Origin: Actinobacillus capsulatus DSM 19761
GTDB taxonomy: Bacteria; Pseudomonadota; Gammaproteobacteria; Enterobacterales; Pasteurellaceae
Length of the DNA stretch: 64,000 nucleotides
Direction of reading: 5' to 3'
Assembly (NCBI RefSeq): GCF_000374285.1
Contig: NZ_KB893933.1
Coordinates: forward strand, 1 to 64,000
The translations under genes were made by a program, and so were the position numbers. The number at the start of each line of letters is the position of its first letter. The stretch's first letter is position 1. The notes below the pieces were generated by a model. The model was not told the origin of the DNA, did not search any database, and saw only the letters and a program-made list of their open reading frames with translations. Positions 17,692-24,850 of this stretch are shown here, piece after piece.

Positions 17692-18828
17692 CTATAATTT
17701 GAATAATTTTTCTGCGTTTTTATACGCAATTTTTTCTTTATCTTCTTGAGAAATTGGCAGGTTTTCTAACCAAGCTCTCGCTCCATTGAGCGATAGGTAA
17801 GGATAGTCCACCGAAAATAGAATGCGATCCACGCCAACTAAAGCTTGGTTAAAGGCAAAATGTGAATTACTCATCATACCGCTTGGGGTAACATAAACTT
17901 GCTCTTGAAAAGTTTGCACAATAGTGCGTTTCAAGCCAGTGGCTTCTTGCGGAATACTATCGTCAAGGCGTTGCAGATAATATGGCACAAGCTCGCCCCA
18001 ATGCCCCATAATGACGTTGAGTTTTGGGAATTTATCAAACACACCTGCCAAAATCATACGGATTAATTGTATGCCAGCTTCATTGTGCCAACCCCACGCA
18101 AACATTGAAAAACGTGCTGAAACTTCACGACTGAAACCAGTGTAATAAGACTGCTGCACTTGCTCAAACGGTAAGCCTGGATGCAAGAAAAGCGGCATTT
18201 CCAAATCATTGAGTTTTAGCAGAACAGGCTCATAATCAGCGTGTTCAAGCCATTTTTCACTCGGACGGCCGTTAATCAGTACCGCTTTAATGCCTTGTTG
18301 ATGCACTCGTTCGATTTCAACAATCGCCGCATTTACATCTTGCCACGGCAAATAGGCAAAACCACCAAAGCGACTTGGATTTGAACGCACCTTTTCAATT
18401 AGATAATCGTTAGCATCACGAATTGCTTGTACGCCTGCTTCCCCTTGCACTAATTGAGGGAGTCCCGCATAAGAAAGCATTTGCATATCAATACCGTGCT
18501 CATCCATTTCAGCAATACGCCCATCACCAACTTCCATCAACTTGGCAGTGGAATCACGAGAGACAATCACCTGGGGACGTGAAAGGTCAGTAATTTTATC
18601 AGTTACATCTTTGCCCCAATCAAGTAAAAACGGTGCTTTTTTCAGCATTTCTGGCATCATCGCTTTTGCCAATGCTGGGCTTTGAATATGTTCTTCAACA
18701 GAGATAATTTTCATTCGAGTATCCTTTGTATGTAAATAAGGATTAGCAGAAATTTCTGCCAATTTTTCTAAAATTACACCGCTTGCGAGCAAGCCTGAGT
18801 AAGCAAGAAATTTACGTCTAGAAATCAT
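17692..18828 (-). CDS. Amidohydrolase resembling gamma-resorcylate/dihydroxybenzoate decarboxylases, with possible Tat signal
   Basis: 378 residues from the ATG at 18828, or 340 from the ATG at 18714. The longer form begins MISRRKFLAYSGLLASGV, a good Tat-type signal (SRRKFL); the shorter starts MKIISVEEH and has the better ribosome binding site (AGGA, seven bases). The metal-ligand pattern is that of the ACMSD/gamma-resorcylate decarboxylase group: EEH instead of HxH at the start, His in LFLHPG, His in IMGHWGE, and Asp in LFSVDYP. WGWHNEAGIQLIRMILAGVFDKFPKLNVI is typical of that group. It probably decarboxylates or hydrolyses an aromatic acid; the substrate is not known. Confidence 0.85.
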   Translation of the reverse strand: MISRRKFLAYSGLLASGVILEKLAEISANPYLHTKDTRMKIISVEEHIQSPALAKAMMPEMLKKAPFLLDWGKDVTDKITDLSRPQVIVSRDSTAKLMEVGDGRIAEMDEHGIDMQMLSYAGLPQLVQGEAGVQAIRDANDYLIEKVRSNPSRFGGFAYLPWQDVNAAIVEIERVHQQGIKAVLINGRPSEKWLEHADYEPVLLKLNDLEMPLFLHPGLPFEQVQQSYYTGFSREVSARFSMFAWGWHNEAGIQLIRMILAGVFDKFPKLNVIMGHWGELVPYYLQRLDDSIPQEATGLKRTIVQTFQEQVYVTPSGMMSNSHFAFNQALVGVDRILFSVDYPYLSLNGARAWLENLPISQEDKEKIAYKNAEKLFKL

Positions 18829-18905
18829 AATCTGTAGGTAGCGAAAGCCATGAGATTTGTAATAAGGGAGTTGCTGTACGCTCAACGACCCTACAAATTA
18901 ACGTA

Positions 18906-19589
18906 TTAGCCTAATAACACTTTTACTAGTGCGGCTCCAACACCTTTAGCTGAAGCAGGGTTTTGACCTGTTACGAGTTGCCCATCAACAATCACATTTT
19001 CTGCCCAGTTTGGCGCAACGTGATGGATTGCACCTTGTTTTTCAAGCTCGGTTTGTAACATATAAGGTACTAATTTATCACCACCGACTTCCACTTCCTC
19101 TGCATTGGTAAATGCCGCAATATTTTTGTCTTTTACCACAAATTCACCGTTTGGTAATTTCGCCCCAACAAACGCTGCAGGACCATGGCAAACTGCTGAA
19201 ACAGCACCACCAGATGTATAAACTTCGCTAATAATACGGTGCACTTCTTCACTTTGTGCGAAATCCCACATTGTGCCGTGCCCACCTGCAAAAAATACAG
19301 CAGAATAGTCTGCTCCGTTTAATTCGGATAATGCTGGTGTATTTTCCAAACGACTATATAAATCTAATTCATTCCAATATTTAGCATTTATGGTATCGGT
19401 TAAATCAAAGCCATCAATCGGTGGAATACCGCCACGCACAGAAGCGATAACGGTTTTAAGCCCTGCTTTTTCAATTTCATCTAAAGCGTGCGTTAATTCC
19501 GCCAAGAAAAAACCTGTCGGAATACCACTTTTACCTTTAATCGGCGTACTTGTTACGACACATAAAACGGGTTTAATTGAAGTTGCCAT
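18906..19589 (-). CDS. DJ-1/PfpI family protein (Hsp31/glyoxalase III-like)
   Basis: 227 residues. The nucleophile elbow AVCHGPAA carries the reactive Cys followed by His, and the conserved acid is in GIPTGFFLAEL, as in class I glutamine amidotransferase-like DJ-1/HchA proteins; GGHGTMWDF supplies the oxyanion region. Family members detoxify glyoxals or act as chaperones. It follows a terminator hairpin at 19633-19665 and has its own ribosome binding site (AAGGAAAG), so it may head the transcript to the ABM gene or be reached by readthrough. Confidence 0.9.
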   Translation of the reverse strand: MATSIKPVLCVVTSTPIKGKSGIPTGFFLAELTHALDEIEKAGLKTVIASVRGGIPPIDGFDLTDTINAKYWNELDLYSRLENTPALSELNGADYSAVFFAGGHGTMWDFAQSEEVHRIISEVYTSGGAVSAVCHGPAAFVGAKLPNGEFVVKDKNIAAFTNAEEVEVGGDKLVPYMLQTELEKQGAIHHVAPNWAENVIVDGQLVTGQNPASAKGVGAALVKVLLG

Positions 19590-19632
19590 ATTACTTTCCT
19601 TCTTTAAATGTATTAAGTCTAAAAATTCAAAA

Positions 19633-19665
19633 AAGGCTAATATTACCTAATAAATAATTAGCCTT
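19633..19665 (-). terminator. Terminator between the small ORF and the DJ-1/PfpI gene
   Basis: Arms AAGGCTAAT / ATTAGCCTT with a 15-base loop; on the minus strand it is followed by six T. It lies four bases after the stop at 19669, so the yciI-orf transcript probably ends, at least partly, before the downstream enzymes. Confidence 0.7.
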
Positions 19666-19668
19666 AAA

Positions 19669-19875
19669 CTAACAATAAAATAATTCAGAAAAAATTTGCA
19701 AAATAAAAATAAATGAAAATTGAACCACTTGTAAAAAACCTGAATTAAATCCCAAATCCACCATCCACGGCATAATATGAGCAATATCTTCCGATTTCAG
19801 TACGTCCGCCACGAAATAAATGATGTTTTCGTGCTGGTTTGCACGCTCTTCAGGGGAAATGAGTACGTTTTTCAT
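19669..19875 (-). CDS. Small ORF of unknown function
   Basis: 68 residues starting MKNVLISPEERANQHENIIYF. No family was recognised. The last third (VVQFSFIFILQIFSELF) is the translation of a sequence resembling a degenerate uptake signal (ACAAGTGGTTCAATTTT), so the original reading frame may have been longer and lost its end. It lies ten bases after the YciI pseudogene in the same direction and before a terminator. It could be a real small protein or a truncated gene. Confidence 0.4.
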   Translation of the reverse strand: MKNVLISPEERANQHENIIYFVADVLKSEDIAHIMPWMVDLGFNSGFLQVVQFSFIFILQIFSELFYC

Positions 19876-19885
19876 GCTGTTTTAC

Positions 19886-20181
19886 TTATTTGCCTGTAAA
19901 TTCACTAATATTCGTTGCAATAAGCTTTGGCTCAAATTCACGGATTTCGTAGCTGGCTAAGTTTGGGTAGTAACAATCTTCCGCTAAAATTTGCTCCAAC
20001 TCCGCACGACTTTCAGTGTGGGCAAAATCACGCCTGCGTGGGTTTGGTCTTTGAATGGCCCAAGCATTAAAAATTTGCCCGCTTGAAAGTATTTCTTGAA
20101 CCATTCTGCGTGTTCAGCAAACAGTTTCGCTTGTTGTTCGGTGGTTATGTTTTCACTTACTGCAATGTTGATGATATACAT
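19886..20181 (-). pseudogene. YciI-like protein, frameshifted
   Basis: The frame from 20181 (MYIINIAVSENITTEQQAKLF, AEHAEWFKKYFQAGKFLMLGPF) is a typical YCII-domain N-terminus but leaves frame after HAGVI. The remainder (FAHTESRAELEQILAEDCYYPNLASYEIREFEP) is in the next frame and ends at 19886. One T missing from a run on the minus strand (plus-strand AAAA at 20024-20027) accounts for it; with one more base a normal protein of about 98 residues results. YciI proteins have the dimeric alpha/beta-barrel fold of muconolactone isomerase. It would be the first gene of the cluster, divergent from the LysR gene. Confidence 0.8.
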
Positions 20182-20203
20182 TTTGTATTCCTCTATTCGT
20201 TGA

Positions 20204-20212
20204 AAGTGCGGT
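20204..20212 (+). repeat. Hin-type DNA uptake core upstream of the YciI gene
   Basis: AAGTGCGGT, preceded by A to give AAAGTGCGGT, is the exact H. influenzae-branch uptake core. It lies just upstream of the YciI start, in the divergent promoter region of the accessory cluster. Confidence 0.8.
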
Positions 20213-20245
20213 CATTATAGCGAAAGGATTTATTATGATAAGATG

Positions 20246-20263
20246 AGTAATTTATAATTTACT
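20246..20263. promoter_or_regulatory. Probable LysR-type operator in the divergent promoter region
   Basis: AGTAATTTATAATTTACT is symmetric at 16 of 18 positions and contains T-N11-A spacing, the form of a LysR-type binding site. It lies between the divergent YciI and LysR genes, 65 bp from the former's start. Confidence 0.55.
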
Positions 20264-20288
20264 GTTAGGTAAAAACAAATAATCAAGC

Positions 20289-20366
20289 CACATACGAGCC
20301 GTATGTGATTCTTTAATCCCAGCCACTCTGTGGCTCAGTTTAAGTAACTCTACATGACTCATGTAG
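20289..20366 (+). promoter_or_regulatory. Three consecutive perfect hairpins with 3-base loops in the LysR gene leader
   Basis: CACATACG-AGC-CGTATGTG (20289-20307), AGCCAC-TCT-GTGGCT (20321-20335) and CTACATG-ACT-CATGTAG (20350-20366) lie in a row, ending 17 bases before the LysR start codon. None is followed by a T-run. They may be an RNA regulatory leader or DNA binding palindromes. Confidence 0.6.
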
Positions 20367-20383
20367 GGCTAAGAGGAAATACA

Positions 20384-21277
20384 ATGAACAGCTCAATCTA
20401 TAACGCACTTACCATTTTCCATACTATTGTTGTTGAAGGATCTATCGCGGGGGCGGCACGGAGATTGCAAATGGCACCACCTTCGGTGAGTCAATCATTA
20501 AAATTACTTGAAAACCATATTGGTTTGCCTCTTCTTAATCGCACAACTCGAAAAATGGAATTAACCGAAGCAGGACATCGTTTAATTGACAGCACTCAAA
20601 ATGCCTTACAATCGCTTTCAACTGCGGTGGAAACAGTGCAAGATTTGAGTGAGAAGCCGAAAGGATTAGTACGCATGACCGTACCACATATTGCTTACTG
20701 GTTGTTGATCGAACCGAGATTAGGGGAATTTGCTGAGCAATTTCCAGATATTCAGTTGGAAATTTCGATAAACGATGGCACGGTGGATATTCTGAAACAA
20801 GGCTTTGATTTGGGATTTCGTTTTGAGAATCAGGTTGAAGAGCAAATGGTTGCCAAAAAGCTGACCGAGCCTTTTCGCTTAGGCATTTACGCTTCAAAAA
20901 CTTATCAGCAGAAATATGGATTACCTAAAACAATCAATGCGTTACAACAACATAAACTGATTGGTTTTCGCTTTGTAACCAGTAATCGCATTATGCCATT
21001 AACATTACAAGATAAAGGAGAAAATCTCCGTATAGAAATGCCAATGCCTATGATCGTCAATAGCTTGGTGGTCGCAAAATCTGCCATTTTACAAGGGGTA
21101 GGCATCGGTCGCTTTTTTGAACCGCTTATGGCAATTCAGCCTGATAGACAAAAGTTTATACCTGTATTAGAAAAACATTGGCAAAGTTTTGGAGCATTGT
21201 ATCTTTACTTTATGCAACACAGCCAGAAAGTAGGGCGGATTAGAGCGGTGATTGAGTTTTTTACAACAACTGAATAG
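20384..21277 (+). CDS. LysR family transcriptional regulator
   Basis: 297 residues from the ATG at 20384 (AGAGGA upstream); an upstream in-frame ATG at 20354 lies inside a hairpin and is unlikely. The N-terminal winged helix-turn-helix (NALTIFHTIVVEGSIAGAARRLQMAPPSVSQSLKLLENHIGLPLLNRTTRKMELTEAG) is clear, followed by the periplasmic-binding-like effector domain. It is divergent from the accessory enzyme cluster and probably regulates it, perhaps sensing a pathway intermediate. Confidence 0.92.
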   Translation: MNSSIYNALTIFHTIVVEGSIAGAARRLQMAPPSVSQSLKLLENHIGLPLLNRTTRKMELTEAGHRLIDSTQNALQSLSTAVETVQDLSEKPKGLVRMTVPHIAYWLLIEPRLGEFAEQFPDIQLEISINDGTVDILKQGFDLGFRFENQVEEQMVAKKLTEPFRLGIYASKTYQQKYGLPKTINALQQHKLIGFRFVTSNRIMPLTLQDKGENLRIEMPMPMIVNSLVVAKSAILQGVGIGRFFEPLMAIQPDRQKFIPVLEKHWQSFGALYLYFMQHSQKVGRIRAVIEFFTTTE

Positions 21278-21286
21278 AAAAATAAA

Positions 21287-21340
21287 CTGCACTTTAATAG
21301 TTAAGCTTAATAAGAAAACGGATTAAAGTGCAGATTTTTT
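21287..21340 (+). terminator. Terminator of the LysR gene, resembling a decayed Hin-type uptake pair
   Basis: CTGCACTTTAAT (21287-21298) pairs with ATTAAAGTGCAG (21322-21333), followed by ATTTTTT. Each arm contains AAAGTGCAG, one base from the Hin-type core AAAGTGCGG. Inverted uptake pairs commonly serve as terminators in that branch. Confidence 0.7.
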
Positions 21341-21445
21341 ATAACAACATATAAGTTAGAATATATAATTAAAACCTTACAAAAAAAGCGGCCTAATCTG
21401 CAAAATTTTTTACAAATCCAACCGCTTGTAAATCTTCCGCTTTAC

Positions 21446-22486
21446 TTATAGCGTAATTTTCTGACCTTTATTCGCACTTTCAAATGCAGCTTCAATAATG
21501 CGCAAAACTAAAGTGACTTCTTCCAATTTTACGATCGGTTCCGCTCCGGTAGTTACTACTTGGTATAAATCATCCACCAAATTTTGATAGCTAGCTTGGG
21601 CATTAGAGTATGGCTTACGAATTACTTCACCGTCAATTTCCGTATGTAATACACCCCATTCAGTTTCAGATTCTGTATTCCAGTTGCCAATTGGCTGCAC
21701 ACCTTTGCTTAAATGCGCTTCTTGGCTGTCTGTTACTTGTTTCATATAAGAACCATTTTTGCCGTGCAATACAAACGCAGGGCTTGGTTCCCGAGCATAT
21801 TTAGACGCTTGTAAGGCAACTTTTAAGCCGTTTGCATAGTAGAGATGTACATCGAAATTATCGTCCACCAACGCTTCATCATGCTGATAACGAATATCAG
21901 CGAATACTGCTTGCGGCTTGCCAAACAGATAAACTGCTTGGTCAATCAAATGTACGCCTAAGTCATAAACTAGCCCAGTACCACGAACGCCCACTTCTTT
22001 CCATACTTTGGCATTTTTACCTTTGGCATAACGATCAAAGCGAATTTCACAATCCACTACCTCACCAACTAAATGCTTATCTAGAATCTCTTTTGCGGTC
22101 GCAATGTGGCTGTCCCAACGGCGATTTTGATAGACATATAACACCACCTTTTGCTGTTTAGCTAACTGTTCTAGTTCTAATGCTTCTGCGACACTCGCCA
22201 CAAGCGGTTTCTCAACTAAAACGTGTTTGCCGGCTAATAACGCACTTTTCACCATCTCATAGTGCGTTTGATTTGGCGTGGTGATCACCACTAAATCTAC
22301 TTCATCACTCAATAAGGCATCAAAGCTACGTACGATTTCGACTTCAGGTAGCCAAAGCTGGGCATTATTTGTGGTACGTTCAAAAACTTTCACAATTTGA
22401 AAGCGAGCATCTTGTTTAAAAAAAGGTACATGAAAAACTCGGCTGGAATAGCCGGCACCGGCAAGCGCAACATTTATCATTTTCAT
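21446..22486 (-). CDS. Gfo/Idh/MocA family oxidoreductase (YdgJ-like)
   Basis: 346 residues. The N-terminal Rossmann segment NVALAGAGYSSRVFHVPFF binds NAD(P), the family motif EKPLVASVAEA contains the catalytic-region EKP, and YDLGVHLIDQAVYLFGKP belongs to the C-terminal domain with the conserved His. Length and several segments agree with E. coli YdgJ, of unknown substrate. It stands alone downstream of the accessory cluster, separated by a degenerate uptake-signal hairpin at about 21388-21430. Confidence 0.88.
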   Translation of the reverse strand: MKMINVALAGAGYSSRVFHVPFFKQDARFQIVKVFERTTNNAQLWLPEVEIVRSFDALLSDEVDLVVITTPNQTHYEMVKSALLAGKHVLVEKPLVASVAEALELEQLAKQQKVVLYVYQNRRWDSHIATAKEILDKHLVGEVVDCEIRFDRYAKGKNAKVWKEVGVRGTGLVYDLGVHLIDQAVYLFGKPQAVFADIRYQHDEALVDDNFDVHLYYANGLKVALQASKYAREPSPAFVLHGKNGSYMKQVTDSQEAHLSKGVQPIGNWNTESETEWGVLHTEIDGEVIRKPYSNAQASYQNLVDDLYQVVTTGAEPIVKLEEVTLVLRIIEAAFESANKGQKITL

Positions 22487-22594
22487 TATTTTCTCCTAAA
22501 TATAATCTTGAATCTATTCTAAAAGAAAGCGGTTAAATTTACCGTTTTTTTTGCAAAAAAGCCGTATCTTGCATAACAAGATACGACTTAGTGA

Positions 22595-23269
22595 TTATTT
22601 ATTCATACAACATTTTTTGTATTTTTTACCACTTCCACACGGACAAGGCTCATTTACGCCCACTTTGTTTTGATTCACATAAGGCTGTGGCTTTTCAAGT
22701 AATGGTGCAGCTTCATTAACCTGTTCAAAAATGGCTAATGCTGCATTACGAAGCGCTTTTTCAATTTTGCGCTGCTCTTCCAACGGTGGCATTTGCTCAA
22801 CATAACTTGATTTGGCGTGCTGTTCGATTAAATCGAAATGCGGCTGAATTTCGGCTGAGAGATTTTGCCAATTTGCTGCCATTGTGCCAACAATATAGCC
22901 GCCACACCAAGGAGAAACCACCACTAATTTACGGCGACCGACACGCTCTTCCCAAAAGATCGGATGATATTCTTTTTTGTCGTAGAGAAGTGTTTGAGCT
23001 AATGAATTGTAATGACGAGAAACCAACTCAATAAATTGCTTCGAACGTTTATCTTCTAAATTAGGCACGTCATTATTAAACAAAATCGGTAACCAATCCG
23101 TCATTGCTGGCACATTCACCGATGATAGAATAGCAGTTAAAAAACCGTCTAATTCCGACACATTTAATAAAATCGCCTCTTCATCACCTTTATTGGCATA
23201 CGAAAATAGCAGCTCATCAAGTTGCTCAAATTCTTCACTGGTTAAAGGTGCAGCTAATTTATCGCTCAT
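22595..23269 (-). CDS. YecA/UPF0149 family protein with SEC-C zinc motif
   Basis: 224 residues. The N-terminal about 180 residues match the UPF0149/YecA helical domain ([44 protein letters not shown]). The C-terminus is a SEC-C zinc motif, [17 protein letters not shown], as in SecA and YchJ, which in SecA binds zinc, SecB and ribosomes. Function of YecA-type proteins remains poorly defined. No operon partners are obvious: 79 bp separate it from the upstream flavin reductase-like gene. Confidence 0.9.
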   Translation of the reverse strand: MSDKLAAPLTSEEFEQLDELLFSYANKGDEEAILLNVSELDGFLTAILSSVNVPAMTDWLPILFNNDVPNLEDKRSKQFIELVSRHYNSLAQTLLYDKKEYHPIFWEERVGRRKLVVVSPWCGGYIVGTMAANWQNLSAEIQPHFDLIEQHAKSSYVEQMPPLEEQRKIEKALRNAALAIFEQVNEAAPLLEKPQPYVNQNKVGVNEPCPCGSGKKYKKCCMNK

Positions 23270-23347
23270 TGTCTCTCCTACTGATAAAATTTAAGGGGCG
23301 TATTATTCTACTTTTTGGCGAGCGAATTAGCCACTAGCATGAAAGCG

Positions 23348-23911
23348 CTATTTCACTTCCAAACTTTCTCCAATCAAATAAAACTGTCCTCCGGCAACGT
23401 AGTGCAGTGTGCGTAAGTCATTTTCTGCTTGCTCAAAAATCCAATGGTTATCTTTAAACACACGATCATCGGCATACGCCGCTAACACTTTTCCAATAAA
23501 AAGATCATGATCCTGCTGGTTCTCTTGGTTTCGGATTAATTCACATAAAATCCAACCGGCACAACCTTTTACCAACGGAATATCAAAACCGTCTTGATAA
23601 AAAAGCTCAACATTATCCAATTTATGAGGGTCACTATGACGTGAAGTCGAACCGAGTTTTAGTACCAATTCCGCCTGATTTACTACCGGAATTTGAATCG
23701 CAAATAAACCGCTTTTCTCAACTAAACCTCGTGTAAAAGCTTGCTTATCTAATACGGTTGTAACCTTAGAAAGCGGGCCGTAATCCAAGGCACAAGACCA
23801 AGCCACCGCCATGATGTTTTCAATGTTATCCGCTTTTGCCGAAACTAACGTTGTTGGGCCGATATTGAGTAAACGGTATGATTTTTCAACCGGAACAGAA
23901 ACAATCGCCAT
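23348..23911 (-). CDS. Flavin reductase-like FMN-binding protein
   Basis: 187 residues with a split-barrel flavin reductase domain: an N-terminal GPTTLVSAK, NIMAVAWSCALDYGPLSKVTTVL, and FAIQIPV segment, and a later GCAGWILCELI. The C-terminal HYVAGGQFYLIGESLEV is shared by small flavoredoxin-like proteins. Such proteins bind FMN and reduce flavins or other acceptors. No signal peptide. The neighbours do not define its role. Confidence 0.85.
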   Translation of the reverse strand: MAIVSVPVEKSYRLLNIGPTTLVSAKADNIENIMAVAWSCALDYGPLSKVTTVLDKQAFTRGLVEKSGLFAIQIPVVNQAELVLKLGSTSRHSDPHKLDNVELFYQDGFDIPLVKGCAGWILCELIRNQENQQDHDLFIGKVLAAYADDRVFKDNHWIFEQAENDLRTLHYVAGGQFYLIGESLEVK

Positions 23912-24123
23912 TTTTTTCTCCTCGTAAATAAGCTAATTAATAAAACATAAGCTATATTGTACATACGGTTTTAGCATAAAACATCCTGATTTTAGCATTG
24001 TAAAAAATCAGGCAAATCTCACCGCTTTTTGAGCATTGCTAAGAGAAATGAAATAATTATTTCAATCGAAAAGATTAAATCTTATACAATATTTAGCTCT
24101 ATGTTTACAAGTAAGGAAAAATT

Positions 24124-24774
24124 ATGAAAAAAGCATTTATTTTTGATATGGACGGTGTGTTGATTGATTCAGAACCCTTATGGCAACAAACGGAGTTAGA
24201 TCTTTTACATCACTATGGTATTCCGATTACCGAACAAGAACTCGCCTGTACTCGAGGAATGCCCTCCGCACCAGTATTACGATATGCCAGTGAATTGTAC
24301 CAAAAACCTTTGGATATCGAAAAAGTCGCTCAAGAACTACTAGATGTGGCAATCAGTAATATTTTAAAAGCGAAACCGCTGATGAATGGCGTACCAGAAA
24401 CCTTGGAATTACTTGCACAAAATAACATAAAAATCGCCATTGCTTCCGCATCACCACGCTATATGTTGGAAAACATTGTCAAAAGTTGTGGCATAGCCGA
24501 TTATTTCAATTACATCGCTTCCGGTGCGGAGCTGCCTTATAGCAAGCCGCATCCAGCAGTATATTTACAAGCGGCACAAGAATTAGGAATCGCTCCTGCC
24601 GAATGTGTTGGGGTTGAGGATTCTAAAACGGGCATGATCTCGGTGAAAGCCGCTTCGATGAGCTGTATTGTGATCCCAAATCCATTAGAATTTTATGAAA
24701 ATTACTGGGCATTAGCGGACTTTAAATTGGCACAAATGAATGCGATTAATCAGCCATTTTTAGCACAGCTTTAA
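24124..24774 (+). CDS. hxpB: HAD-family sugar phosphatase (HxpB/YniC-like)
   Basis: 216 residues. HAD motif I is IFDMDGVLIDSEPLW (nucleophile Asp and acid/base Asp), motif II IASASP, motif III the Lys in LPYSKPHPAVYL, and motif IV GVEDSKTGM. The cap lies after motif I. The order and sequence agree with E. coli HxpB (YniC), a hexitol/2-deoxyglucose-6-phosphate phosphatase. Start ATG follows AAGGAAAAATT. It is followed by an inverted uptake-signal terminator. Confidence 0.88.
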   Translation: MKKAFIFDMDGVLIDSEPLWQQTELDLLHHYGIPITEQELACTRGMPSAPVLRYASELYQKPLDIEKVAQELLDVAISNILKAKPLMNGVPETLELLAQNNIKIAIASASPRYMLENIVKSCGIADYFNYIASGAELPYSKPHPAVYLQAAQELGIAPAECVGVEDSKTGMISVKAASMSCIVIPNPLEFYENYWALADFKLAQMNAINQPFLAQL

Positions 24775-24790
24775 TGGCTAGCATATAAAT

Positions 24791-24838
24791 GACAAGCGGT
24801 AAAATTTGCAAAATTTTCTGCAAATTCTACCGCTTGTT
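24791..24838. terminator. Inverted uptake-signal pair between the phosphatase and the ABC transporter
   Basis: ACAAGCGGTAAAATTTGC (left) and GCAAATTCTACCGCTTGT (right) pair with one mismatch; both arms hold the full Apl-type core. The genes are convergent, so it probably terminates both. Confidence 0.75.
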
Positions 24839-24850
24839 ATGTATGAAGAA

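Noticed and set aside
20354-20383. Upstream in-frame ATG extending the LysR protein by ten residues
   Set aside because: It lies inside a hairpin, lacks a ribosome binding site, and LysR proteins start close to the helix-turn-helix; the ATG at 20384 fits.
21832-22161. 109-residue plus-strand frame opposite the Gfo/Idh gene
   Set aside because: Shadow frame of a conserved oxidoreductase; no start signal.
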